Origin: Symbiodinium natans
Taxonomy: Eukaryota > Sar > Dinophyceae > Suessiales > Symbiodiniaceae
DNA length: 64,000 bases
Direction: 5' to 3'
Assembly: GCA_905221605.1 (NCBI GenBank)
Contig: CAJNDS010002396.1
Coordinates: 383,828 to 447,827 of the forward strand
Under the pieces are notes generated by a model. That model saw nothing but the letters and a program-made list of their open reading frames with translations. It did not search any database and was not told where the DNA came from. Positions 53,300 to 63,975 of this stretch are shown here, piece by piece; within the stretch, counting starts at the first letter, position 1, and the number at the start of each line of letters is the position of its first letter. The position numbers were made by a program, and so were the translations under genes.

Positions 53300-55992
53300 A
53301 GCTCACGCAGCACAGCAAGGCTCAGACAGAGGCTTTGCAGCCACTCACTCAACTCACCCCCTAACCCGGAATAGGGATGAAAAGGCGGGGCCGGTTTCGG
53401 CAGGATTTACCGGAAAGTGTTTTTTATAATTGGGGGGGGGGGGGGGTATTTAATAAAAGGGGGAAGCGATTAGTACATTCTGCTCCAATAATCAGCATGG
53501 GGCCCATGTACTCATAGCGTAGGCATTTAGACTTAGAATCAAGAACAGGGACTTTAAGGGGCTTGTTGGGCATCTGAGGGTCCAGAACCTAAGCATCACT
53601 CAGCCACGAAGCCACTCGCTAAAGCCCGAAAAACCTGGGCAGCGTGCAGGCCATAATGGCCCTCTTCCTGGGGGACGTGGCGACCCTTGCTGCTGTGGCG
53701 CTCAGGCTGCGCTGCTGTGCTGCTTGAGATCATGATGGTTTTGGGTTTAGGTTGTATTCACATGGATGTGAGGTAAGAGATAACTTCCAAAGCGAACCGA
53801 TCAGGTAGGCACAGATAGGGAATGTCTTAGATGCTACCGCCGTGAAGGTACTCTGTATATAAGTATTCCTACCCAAAGCACGAGGTATGGCCCTTTCCCT
53901 CAAAGCAGACCCCTGAACCCTCAATACATCCAGATACTCGCATGGCAGCCTTCACCCCCTCCCGAAATCCGAATCCCAAAGCCCCCTCCGTCACAGCAAA
54001 CAACATACTTACAACAACGACGAAGGCGTTCGCCCCAAGTCCTGGCAGGTCCGGCTATGCGCAGCTGCCCTTTCTCCTGCCGCTGCCGCTGCTGCCCGGG
54101 ACCTCGGAGTGAGTTTCGGGTTGTTGTGGTGGGGGGGGTAGGGGGGGAGGGTTAGGGTTACGGTTTAGGGTTTGGGCGTTAGGTGTTTAGGTTTGGGGGG
54201 GTTTGGGGTTTCGGAGGGGGGGGGGCTAACAGCTGAGAGCTTCAGGTTCCGGATCTTAAGTCTACGGTTCGAGGTAGAAGGTTCATGCATCGCTCAACAT
54301 GTGCGTGTGGCGCTTCACTGTTATTCTGGCTTTGGAAGCACATCTAGCTAGTATGCATGGCGAGCTGAAGAATGTCTTATAATTATGCATTATAGGCTTG
54401 AGTATGGAACCCTCAAAACCCTCAGTTAGAGCTTGAAGGAGGAAACACATACGGGCCATGGGTTATGCCAGTTTTGCCTTTTTGGGGGCTCCTTTACTTA
54501 CAAGGCACCTTGAACCTGCAAGTCATCCTCTCCCATCTTATATATTGTATCTTGTTATGGCAGCATGTATGATTGAATATTCGGGGCCGGGGAGTGAGAG
54601 CATCCTAAACCCTGCGCTCCCTCACCTTGAAGGCCGGTTGCCTTCCGCCTCCGAGCGGAGTTCCGCTTCGCGGAGCCATCGCGTCGGCTGTCGCTGCGAG
54701 CCGCGCGAGCGTTGGATGCCGGGCCTCCCAGCACTTTGCTGGGGGCGTAAGGTCTCTGGTTGCGGGTCACCATCAACTGGGCATGATTTCTGGGGGTTTT
54801 AAAGGGGGGCATATTTTGAGGCTTTTCAGGCTATGGCTTGAGGGAGGGTTCACACTTCGGGCTCATATGAGTTCAGCTGAGACGTTCCGTTGTTGAGGAG
54901 GGCTGATCTGAATTTTGGGGGTCCGAAACTTTTAGAGAACCTGCGGTTTGGGGCTTCGGCACCCTAAACTAGAACAAGAAATATGCCCATCAAAGAGACA
55001 TGTTTCCGCAACACCGCAAATAGTCGAAGGCAGGTATGATTTGTAATATAGGGCCTGAATAATTCGAACCGGGTTAATTATGAAGGGCCCATGGGGGAAC
55101 AGTATTAGTGATTCTTCCAACCGCTATATGAGACTGTTCAAAAGTTTCGGGTTTCGGGTTACAAGGTTTAGTGGCTAGGTGTTTGTGGTTGTCGACTGTG
55201 CTGGGAGTCCTAAAACAAGGAAAAGGACCGCTTAGGTTTCAAGCTTCAGGATTTCATGGACCCTTCACCCCTGCTGCGACTTTGCCCTTTTCGGGTGGAA
55301 AACTTATGAGACTCTCAGCCTTCTCATACACCTTGAACTCCTAAACCAACCCCTAGAAGCCATTTAAGCCTTAAGACCTTCAAGCCCTGAAGCCCCCAAA
55401 CCCTGTAGAGGCCCGGTCAGAACCAAACCTGGCGGATCGATTTCCCTTCGATGCCTACTGGCATCCTGCGCCGGCGTCCTAGAGTCGAAGTCAACTTTTC
55501 TGGGTGCGGGGGTGTGTTTAAGATTCTTTGGGTCTAGGGTTTTGCTGTTTACTGCTTAGGGTTTTTGGCCCTAGACGCCAAGCCCTGTGAGGCAGCGAGC
55601 ATTGCGGTTTCTGCGATTGCTACAGGATCCCAAACGCCCTACACCTTAAATTCTACAACCTCGAGCCCAAAACCTCTAAGCCGCAAGCCTTCCAGGGTTT
55701 TGCTTCGGGTTTAGGGAGAAGTATGTGGATCACAAGCCGGAATGCAGACACAACGTGCCTGGCAAACCATCCATCCCTCGACATGGTGCAGGCAACCGAT
55801 GCCTAAATCCTAAACCTTATGGATACCGCGACCGATCCCCCTTGATAGGCCTTTAAACATATGGCTACGCAGACCCGAAATGTGTCTTCAAGCACTGGTC
55901 TTCGAATCCAAGCTGCCTTGACAGTGTGCAGGGATGAGCTTCGGGTTTATAGGGCCAAGGGGGGTATCATCTGGTGGTTGGGAGTTTCCCGC

Positions 55993-56047
55993 TTGTACTA
56001 ACAGTCCTTCATAGGGATTCTAGTAACCCCTATTAGGGGGAACATCC
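55993..56047 (+). mobile_element. Family B element, internally deleted
   Basis: TGTACTAACAGTCCTTCATA with GGGATTCTAGTAACCCC and the outer right end TTAGGGGGAACATCC. Most of the right inner arm is missing. Confidence 0.5.
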
Positions 56048-58307
56048 CAATCTGGTGGTGTCAAGACAGCCCTGAAAAGCTCGTCATCTAGGTCTACAAA
56101 TATGGCCTCCAGCCCAGCTCCCGCACACCACCTCAACCAAAAGCCAAGGCCGGAAGACCCGGCTTGTTGCAGACACCTTGGACCTGGTCACCACATCTCA
56201 ACACCCTAGCCCAAACACCCTGTCATCTTTAAAAAAAGCTCCAAAACACCCCTAAACACTGAACCCTAAACCCTTAAAAACAAGCCTACAGCATCGCTTT
56301 AACCCAAGCTCAACAAGTCCCAAGCTTCTGAGGCTCCGGCACCCTGCACATGTGGAGGAAGCGAGGTCGTCACCTCAGGGCTCACGTTGCCTCGATTCCA
56401 CGGTGCGGTCTTTAGGTCACAGAAGGCTTAGCAGTTTGGGGGTTTAGGGTTTTGGGTTTAGGGTTTAGGGTTTTGGGTTTAGGGTTTAGGGTTTAGGGTT
56501 TAGATGGCTTGCGAGGCAAGTTCAAGTGTCGGATCTGGCGTTTAGGCGGGGGTTGGGGGGTTTGGGGCACTCGGTTCCGGACAGGCAGTGGAGCGCTAGA
56601 GCAGCGTGCCAGACATGCAGGCACTGGCCACTCACCAAAAACCTCCCCAAAGAGCGCGGAAGTGTGGGGTCGAAGAAAGAATGTGGCGGGACCGGCCCTG
56701 CCGGGAAGGAAGGCATGGTTCGTAGGAACAGAGGCAGAGGCAAAGAAAGCAGAGGTCCAGCAAGTGCTTCTGCGGTACAGATTCACAGGCCTCGAAGGCC
56801 TAAATCTGAGATTAGCTTTCAAAACCCTGAACCACAAACCCTAAACTCACTCCAACACCCTCCTTCCGAGGTCGAGAAGTTTCCTCCATCCGTCTGCCTC
56901 GGAACCGATCTATGACAAGGTGACATGTCATGTGTTTTCTGATCCCTATAAAGTTAGGGGTACCCGTTTGGGGATAAAGGGGTTGTCGTCTTTTGGGCCC
57001 CTATTTTAGGAAAGGCCCTGAGCCCTGAACCTGAAGGGGACTTAGGGTTCAGGGCGGCTCCAGACACTCCGGAACTCAACAAGTGCAGTACCTGGCATCA
57101 TGTACCGAGGCCTCTGAAACCCACGACAGGTGTGTATGGCTCCCCCATCAGAACGCAAAGCCGCGCAACCCTCAGGCTTTTGAGTAGGACACTTCAGTCC
57201 TTCTAGGACCTTTTTTCCCCTCAGGGGCTTGAGGGTTTAGCGCCGAGGCCTAGCGGCTAGGCCTTTAGGATGGTGGGAGCTGGGGAAAGGCCAGCTTAGA
57301 TGAGCCCTCTTTTATCTGCTGTCTGCAGGATCTGCTCAATGATCGAGTCTGAGACGCGTCTTGGCCAGATTATTGGGGTTCATATTGGAGTTTGGGTCGA
57401 CTATATGCCTAAACACTATAAGCCCCAAACTCTGTGACCCCCCAAACCCTAAGACGCTGAAAGACCAAGCCCAAAACTTACAAATTAAAAAAAACACTGA
57501 ATGGCTAAGCTCGCCCTAAACCCTGGAGGAGGCGTGGAAGGGAGAAGAAGTGCCGAACATATTGAGGGCCGGGCCTTGAACCCTGGAAAACAGGTTCCGA
57601 CATCTCTGTCAAGCGTCCTTTTGGCTCCAGCTTTGGGTCGCTTTGGGCGGGGCGGGGGGGGTTGGGGGGCCTCAAAACCTAAACAAGCCCAGAAAATGCC
57701 TAAAGCCCTGGAGCCTACGTGCAAAAACCTTAAAAACCCTCAAGCCCTGAAGCCCCACAGCCCCGAACCCCACAACCCTAAAGCCCCACGAACTTACTCC
57801 CCTCTAAGCCAAACAACTTAACCCCTCTAGCCCTAAACCCTGCAACGCTCGAGCTCTACAGACAAACCCCACAAGCTTGTCTCAGGGCGGTGTCCGCAAG
57901 TCTGCCGATAGATTGATTGACAGTCCTTAGGGCTTAGATGCATCCCCATGAGGTGCATCTGGCGACATTGCTTCAGACAGCCGACAACTGTGAGGTGCAG
58001 TATTCAGCGCTACCTTGGGCGGATCTGTCCAGAAGACACATAAGCACATCTCCTTAAGCCCTGAACTAGCAGACTTTCCTGTGTGTTTCGAAGACAGCCT
58101 CGCGCAAGCCTCCAGCAATTAGAGCACCACACCGGTTTTTTTGGGGGGTTGTTCCCTGAAACCCTAAACCCTAAACCCTAAACCCTTCAGGGACCACAAT
58201 ACAGAACCGCCCCCCCTTTCGCGCACATCTTTTTTTAAGAGCCCTACCGCCCCCGGGTCGAAGATGCAGTTTCAGGGCGGTTTCCTCGGCCGTTTGGGGC
58301 TTAATGT

Positions 58308-58455
58308 TTTAGAGGTTTACAGGTTTAGAGGTTCAGAGGTTTACAGGTTTAGAGGTTTACAGGTTTAGAGGTTCAGAGGTTTGGAGGTTCAGAGGGTTCA
58401 GAGGGTTCAGAGCTTCAGAGGTTCAGAGGTTCAGAAGTTCAGAGGTTCAGAGGGT
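58308..58455 (+). repeat. AGAGGTTC/ACAGGTTT octamer array
   Basis: About eighteen 8-bp units alternating TTTAGAGG, TTTACAGG and TTCAGAGG, with two 9-bp units. It is another telomere-like derivative with a different fixed variant. Confidence 0.9.
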
Positions 58456-58936
58456 TTAGGGGGGTTTGGGATATAGGAGCTTGGCCAAAAGCCTCAACAT
58501 TTCGGGCGGAGGAACCCGAACCTCCCACTTTTTCGGCTCACGGGACGCGGGGAAGGGTGTGCAGCGGGCTGAGGCGGACGGAAGGGCCTGGGCTTCAGCG
58601 CTGTAAGGGTGGGGGGTTTAGGGCCTAAGTTTAGGGCCACTATGGTTTTAGGATTTTCGGTCTTTTGGTATCACGGCAACGATGGTTCTGGGGTTTCAGG
58701 GCTACGCGGGTTGATCAATTCTCAGCATGCGTCTGTTTGCAGACATGATTTGTTCTAGGGGTTAGGGTTTAGGGTCGAATGCTCAGCCTTCTGTCTTGCT
58801 TGACTCAAAGAGTAATTCGTTGTTGTTAGAGCACTGGGCGCTCCGACACGTTTGTGTGCCCCCAGGTTCTGCGAGCCCGAAGAACCTTCATGAAGGTATA
58901 AGTGATAACCCTGTGCTTCTTGACTAAGCGCGGAGG

Positions 58937-59022
58937 CCCCCTTCTGCTGACAGTCCTTAATAAGGATTATAGTACCCTATTAAAATCCCGATGAAGGATT
59001 GTTAGTATAAGGGTGAACATCG
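58937..59022. mobile_element. Family B palindromic element, most complete copy
   Basis: The left arm CCCCCTTCTGCTGACAGTCC plus TTAATAAGGATTATAG is complementary to the right arm GATGAAGGATTGTTAGTATA plus AGGGTGAACAT. A short noncoding loop lies between them. Confidence 0.6.
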
Positions 59023-59099
59023 CAAAAAAAATCTCGTTGCTGTCGTTTAGGGCCAAGGTTGATGTGTTTCTCAAGGGCCTAGGGATCAGGGTGGGTTAG

Positions 59100-59130
59100 A
59101 CTATATATATATATATATAAGGTATATATA
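59100..59130. repeat. (TA)n microsatellite
   Basis: TA repeats followed by AAGGTATATATAAGG. Three tandem copies of CCCTTCTAGGGGT follow at 59158-59192. Confidence 0.85.
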
Positions 59131-59192
59131 AGGGTTACATAGGGGAATAAGATTAAGGGTCCCTTCTAGGGGTCCCTTCTAGGGGTCCCTCC

Positions 59193-60045
59193 TTCTACCC
59201 CTCATTGGGCTTTTGTCTAGGGCTTCAAGGCTCCTTTTTTGCGGCAGAAAAACTCGTGAGCATTCTCGGGTGCAACCTGCGCCGGACGACGGAGCGGAGG
59301 AGCACCTTGAGTCCCAGAGATTGGGGTTTAGTGTTTGGGATTAGGCTTTAGGGTTTGGGGGTTTAGAAGTTTAGGGGTTTAGGGTGGTTGTTGAGCCCTG
59401 GGTTGTGGAGTTTCGAGGTTCAGGGTTTGTGGTGTAGCCTGCCCTTTAAACTTCAAATCCCCGAAGCCTCCACACCCGAGCAGATGCAGCACACACACAC
59501 ACACACACATTAGATCAGGGCCTGTAGCAAGTTAGTTCCACTCCGGACGGTATTTCATGTTTTTTCAGTGTCGCATGTTTCATTTTTCAAAACGGCATGA
59601 TGGAGACATTGAGGAATCGGACTGCTACAATGTCGGTAGGAATATGTACGACTCTTGGTCTGGCAGGTAGTCGGATGATGGGGACTTCGGGATGAGACGT
59701 GCGAATTTTGCGTGGCCAAGTGGCCAAACATCAACTTAGTTGCGACTTGTTTTGGAGTCTTGCTGCATGCTGATTGTTTTTGGCATTTGAGGCCGGAATC
59801 AGCCTAACGGGCGCATACTCGTAGGAGGGGAATGGCTTGGCGGTGCGCTCGACAAGTTCTATGCGCGTTGGCGATTCTCAGGGGTATGCAATACCTCGTT
59901 TGGCCCTATAAACGCTAAACTCTGGGACTCCTTGCTCCATTGCCTGGGCTAGAAGTGAGGCACGGCACCGATGTTGCATGCCCTGTGCTCGTTTGCACCT
60001 GCTCAAAGGAATGCGGGCAGGCTATTAAGACTGGTTCGTCCCCAG
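59193..60045. other. Low-repeat interval upstream of the candidate exon at 60046
   Basis: A CA microsatellite lies at about 59490-59509. Several stretches are open on the plus strand (for example around 59581-59660, with HDGDIEESDCYNVGRNMYDS). They could be upstream exons of the gene at 60046, but no acceptor/donor pair is convincing. Confidence 0.4.
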
Positions 60046-60237
60046 CACAAATATGTCTACTACCAAGATCGTGTGCAAAATACCGTTTCCATGTACCATG
60101 TACCATCGTACTGGCTCAAACCTGCAACAGTTCTCGTGAACGAGCTGCTTCACAAGCATAGACCCTCTTGCAAGAACGGTGGTGAAGGTGAATTTATCTT
60201 TGGGTTGGTTTTGGTGACAAACAAAGAACCACACCAG
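60046..60237 (+). CDS. Candidate exon with a GH35 beta-galactosidase-like C-terminal motif
   Basis: A 192-nt segment that is exactly 64 codons, phase 0 at both ends. It is bounded by TTCGTCCCCAG|CAC (acceptor) and CACCAG|GTATCG (donor) and lies inside a longer open frame (59971-60372). The peptide begins HKYVYYQDRVQNTV and continues SMYHVPSYWLKPATVLVNEL. The block YHVPxxWLKP followed by a hydrophobic LV strand resembles the pattern YHVPRSWLKPxxNLLV known from the galactose-binding-like domain of plant GH35 beta-galactosidases, which hydrolyse terminal beta-galactosyl residues. The end (GEFIFGLVLVTNKEPHQ) does not obviously fit that family. The exon structure is better supported than the family assignment. 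Confidence 0.35.
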
Positions 60238-61567
60238 GTATCGAACGTTAGGATATTGCTGTCTCTTCTCTGGCGTTCATGCATATGGTTGTTTTGTGCA
60301 GCACGGGGCAAGCAATATTTGGCTTTGAGTTTTCATGCCGAGCAGGGGAAAGGGGTTGGACCGCAGTTGTAGCATGACAAACTTCTGTCTAAGTAATTCG
60401 CTGTGCATATCCTGTACCCTGAACCATTCGCTGGGACTTAAGCTTTCGGGCGCGATCGACATTCGAATGTGGCAAATTAATCTGATTTATCAACAGCTGC
60501 CCTGCAGACTTGCCACTCTAAGCCCGTGCAACAACCCTTGTTCCCAAAAATCCTCCAAGCCCGCAAGCCTATTGCATCTTATTGGTTCTAAAAGATACTA
60601 ATCTTCAGCATTCCCTGACACAGCGGTAGACGTACCTCAGAAGGAAGTACACCGGACCCTACCTCCCTAATCCCCTACAAAAAACCAGCAAGCGGAAGCC
60701 TCGACACTGAACTCATATGCGCTACGGCTATGACCGTCTGCTGGAAAGGCACGTTGCGTAGACGAAGGGGCTCCCAGGTAGGTCACCTGATTTTTATCCG
60801 CTACTTTTACCACTACGCACACGCAGTTGAGTAGAACACACTTCATGAGCAGTAGCATGGTAGATAGAGTCCCAGCTGAACTCTACATCATGGCCGATTG
60901 CATGGGCACCCGGCTGTTTCAACCCCTTCCTCCGCGATGTATGCTAAAAGAGCCTTTCAGCGACTGTTTCCCAAGATGCTTAAATCCTGAAACGCCCTGA
61001 AGGACTGGGAGTCTAGTACATTTTCAAAGGACAGTCGCTGAGAGTCTCTTTCCGTTTGCTTGTGCACCGGGTTCGCTTCACAGGCCCCTAACAACTTGGG
61101 CTGTATGTCAAATGCCAGAATCCTGGAATCCTAGATGATCAACCCCCCTCCCCCCCTCAGGTTTAAATAGGGTGTAGGGTTTAGGCTGCTTTTCGAGTCG
61201 ATTAGGACAACAGATTCTATAGAAGAGGAGGGTATGGGACAGAGACCCTAAACCCTAAACTGGAGAGCTTCAAGGTTTTAGGGCAGGGCTCATGGTTGAG
61301 AAGTTTTGGAATTGCGAGATGTAGTTTTGCCTGTTTTTTGGCCAAAATCCTGCCACCCTACGTTGGAATGGTAGGCCTAATTTGGAGTTGCACGGTTTAG
61401 GGCCAGGGGTTGCACTAAAATCCAAAAACTCAAGCCATCATCTCCAAGAGCAACATTCTCGAAAGCAATAGAAGGGTACACACGTTCACCGATTACATTG
61501 TGCCTTCAGTTGGTTTAAGGCTAGCTCCCGTGCTCATCGTTAAGCGCATTCCTGCGGTGAAGAAGGC
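60238..61567. other. Low-repeat interval
   Basis: Would be intronic or intergenic relative to the candidate exon at 60046-60237. Short frames at 60335-60601 and 60667-60858 lack motifs. Telomere-like traces occur only near 61165 and 61245. Confidence 0.45.
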
Positions 61568-61798
61568 ATGACAACTACTTGCAAAGTTGAGAACCTACTT
61601 CGTCTTTGTTTGGGAAGGACTCTGTTTCGCGAAGCGCACCCAAACAAGGCCGAAGCAAACAGCCGGTGGCTTTGCTCGTTTCTGGGAAGACAGTTTTGGT
61701 CTTCTCCAGATGCGCGCGAAAAAAAAGAATGCCTAGGGGGTGAAGCTGCAATCCAGATGCCAACTGCTAGAGGCTGTGTCCCTAACTCGTCACTCTAG
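61568..61798 (+). CDS. Open frame of uncertain status, 76 codons
   Basis: Starts MTTTCKVENLLRLCLGRTLF and continues REAHPNKAEANSRWLCSFLG with RQFWSSPDAREKKECLGGEA. Amino-acid content is protein-like and free of repeat translation. A minus frame of 62 codons overlaps it. No domain recognised. Confidence 0.2.
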   Translation: MTTTCKVENLLRLCLGRTLFREAHPNKAEANSRWLCSFLGRQFWSSPDAREKKECLGGEAAIQMPTARGCVPNSSL

Positions 61799-62241
61799 GA
61801 CCCTGAACCCCAGACACTAAACCTTGGATGTCGTTTCTTCCCTTCCAGGGATTGTGCGATCGATGCGCCAGTGTGGTAGCTGGCTTGCTGGCACCGGGAC
61901 GGTTGAGTGACCTAACCCAGTGGCGCAGTGCTCGAGACTTGTATCCTGCACGACTGGGTCTAGGGTGGAGGCTTTAGGATAATTCTGGGGCCTATGTTGT
62001 TCGATAACCTGAAACCCCCCCAACACCGTTTGTCCCTCAGCCCTGTTCAATCAACGTCAGGTGAACCCTTCAGAGAATTGGGTTTGGTTTGTTGGGTGTG
62101 TGTGGTTTAGGGTTTTGAATGCTTCTCGCCTGCTCCCGTGCTACTGGGAAACCCCAAGCACACGCTGAAAGCCTGCACTCGTCAGCCCGAAAGAGCACTT
62201 GTAATCGCATAAATCATGAAGACAGTGGGAGGGTTTGCCAG

Positions 62242-62352
62242 GTGTACCGTGCCTATTCCAATGTTTTCGAGCAGATGAAACAGCTGGATGAGTCGCCGAC
62301 ACTCAGAAGCATCACTCTTGACCCACGTGTATCAGCACAATTTAATAAATAA
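62242..62352 (+). CDS. Candidate C-terminal exon, 36 codons
   Basis: Follows GGTTTGCCAG (possible acceptor) and is open to TAA at 62350-62352. The peptide is VYRAYSNVFEQMKQLDESPT then LRSITLDPRVSAQFNK. It is part of a 77-codon frame from ATG 62119 if unspliced. It ends exactly where the AT-rich island begins. Function unknown. Confidence 0.25.
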   Translation: MYRAYSNVFEQMKQLDESPTLRSITLDPRVSAQFNK

Positions 62353-62560
62353 TAATAATAATAACGGCAAAAACAAGCATGAAGAAGAGATGATAATACA
62401 TCTAGTTCAGATAGCAATTATATATTGTTCAATAATCAAGTTGATAATCATCATGACAATGTTGATGCAATATCAACGCTGAAGCATTAAAAAAACGCAC
62501 AAGCGTTTAATACTAAAGATGGTAACTCGTACTATCAAGATGATCAGTATATGCTTCCTT
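62345..62560. other. AT-rich island 8
   Basis: Begins with a short AAT repeat. The plus strand has an open stretch NNQVDNHHDNVDAISTLKH and, in another phase, DGNSYYQDDQYMLPCSWVW. The DNA CAGTATATGCT here (about 62548) also occurs in island 5 (about 43107), the only link I could see between islands 5 and 8. Confidence 0.7.
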
Positions 62561-62669
62561 GTTCCTGGGTGTGGGGTTGTTAGATTTTGAAGTAAACTCT
62601 TCTCCTCACCCAGTCTACTCCTCGCCCATCCGCAGAGAATTGCCCTACCCCAACCCCGGACTATCCCCC

Positions 62670-62910
62670 AGACAATCCCCGAAAGTGCCCAAACGGACAA
62701 AGAATCCCTGGAGTGCCCAAGCCAAGAGTATCCCCAAACAATCCCTGGAGTGCCCATCCCCACCCCCGAGAATCCCTAAGTAGCCAACCCCAGAGCATGT
62801 AAATTTGCAGAGAACCCCTGGAGTGCCCAAACCTCAGAGCACCCCCAGCGTATCACCAGAGAACCCCTGAAGTGCCCAACCCAGAGCACAGTGTCCCTGG
62901 AGTGCCCTGA
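62670..62910. repeat. Decayed minisatellite with core CCCTGGAGTGCCC
   Basis: Six copies of A(A/T)CCC(T/C)GGAGTGCCCA occur at about 62675, 62704, 62741, 62813, 62862 and 62893, with irregular 30-73-bp spacing and CCAGAGCA linkers. The frames on both strands here are repeat-derived. Confidence 0.75.
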
Positions 62911-63444
62911 GCCCGCAGATTCCTCACCTGCATGGTGGGGATGTTCGAATCAGATTACTTCATGTCGAGATTCCCGTTTATACCCCCCGAGTTAAACATA
63001 AAGGGGCCTCTTGTCCATGCCTTGTCTGTTCCTCGGGTGCTGGGGAGCTTGGTGTCTACAAGGGGGGTTGGCTTTGGGGTCGCGATTGGCCGTCATAGCA
63101 CCAGGAGCACTCGTAGATGCCGATTAAAGAGCCTTGCAAAGTCAACCAATAAATCTGGTGGATGATTAACATTTGATTGCCAAAAGCATGCTACCTTGCA
63201 ACCGCGGAAATTCCCTAATGACATGACAGGTAAATTCCATAATTTAACCCCCCCCGACCCTTATTTTCAGAAAGCCCACTCTATTTCTGACAGTTACTGA
63301 AGTTCGTGCCTGCAGCCCACGAACATGCCCAAAGAGACGGCTCGTGATCATAAGCACCCATTGAGCATCAATTGATTTGCGTACAGCATGATGAAAGCGA
63401 AAATGGGGGGGGGGGGGGCTGTTACTGCGCGTACTATTGCCTCA
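62911..63444. other. Low-repeat spacer
   Basis: The short plus frame 62932-63165 has no motif. G tract at 63405-63418. Confidence 0.45.
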
Positions 63445-63699
63445 CGAAATGAGTCTTTTATTGCGCGGCACAAAATCCCCTATGAAAAAGTTCTTTCTTG
63501 GGGCTTAATGAGTCGCTTAATGCGGTAGCTTGTCAATGCTGGATGTCCGGTTCATCTGTTCACTTACTGTGTGAATACTATTCTCATCTCGCGCGTGAAA
63601 AGTATTAATACGAGTGTACCTTGTACTAGTGAACAAGGACAAGGATAGGTGCGCGAAATGAGCCTTTTAATATGCCGCACAAAACCCTATTAAATTTAT
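63445..63699. repeat. Pair of 45-bp direct repeats
   Basis: CGAAATGAGTCTTTTATTGC at 63445 and CGAAATGAGCCTTTTAATAT at 63654, each followed by a CGGCACAAAA/CCGCACAAAA block, are spaced 209 bp apart. They may be long terminal or subterminal direct repeats of a short element, or a local duplication. Confidence 0.7.
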
Positions 63700-63935
63700 A
63701 TGAAGACCATGACGGCCAAAAAATCTTACATTTTTCATATGAATTTAATGGAGCTTTTCTCCCCCTTTCATGCTGCGTGCAAGAGAATGGAGCCCTTTTC
63801 CGTCTGTACTGCTGTAGGAGACAAGAGAGACTTGAAATACGCTCCTGCAAAAGGTGTCGAGCATGGTCTGGCGGCTGTCTGAGGGGTTCATCAGCTGCTT
63901 TACACATCGAACCCAACATGTGCTGCCCCTGCTGA
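63672..63935 (+). CDS. Open frame of uncertain status, 87 codons
   Basis: Reads MPHKTLLNLYEDHDGQKILH, FSYEFNGAFLPLSCCVQENG and so on, ending in a Cys-rich tail. An overlapping frame in the next phase ends GDKRDLKYAPAKGVEHGLAA. A minus frame of 114 codons also covers the interval. The start overlaps the direct repeat at 63654-63699, which weakens the case. Confidence 0.15.
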   Translation: MPHKTLLNLYEDHDGQKILHFSYEFNGAFLPLSCCVQENGALFRLYCCRRQERLEIRSCKRCRAWSGGCLRGSSAALHIEPNMCCPC

Positions 63936-63975
63936 GTCAAATCAATCCGTCGGCGTGATCGAAGACTCATACCGC

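Larger units (their letters stand above)
52348..58307. other. Non-genic telomere-like mosaic
   Basis: Telomere-like runs occur at 52449-52482, 52920-52945, 54145-54215, 56255-56275, 56441-56503 and 58156-58182. A GA microsatellite lies at 53246-53297 and G tracts at 53430-53443 and 54130-54150. The cluster of four overlapping frames at 56493-56915 on both strands cannot be assigned. The minus frame 52476-52721 and plus frame 53043-53429 have no motif. Confidence 0.6.

Noticed and set aside
53095..53443. Possible pair of direct repeats (AACGGGAAACGTGTGTTTTA and ACCGGAAAGTGTTTTTTATA, each before a G tract)
   Set aside because: Similarity is short and mostly low-complexity T and G sequence, so chance is likely.
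56493..56915. Four overlapping frames of 73-129 codons on both strands
   Set aside because: All phases are open because the segment is GC-rich with few stop triplets. No frame has recognisable content and the ends run into telomere repeats.
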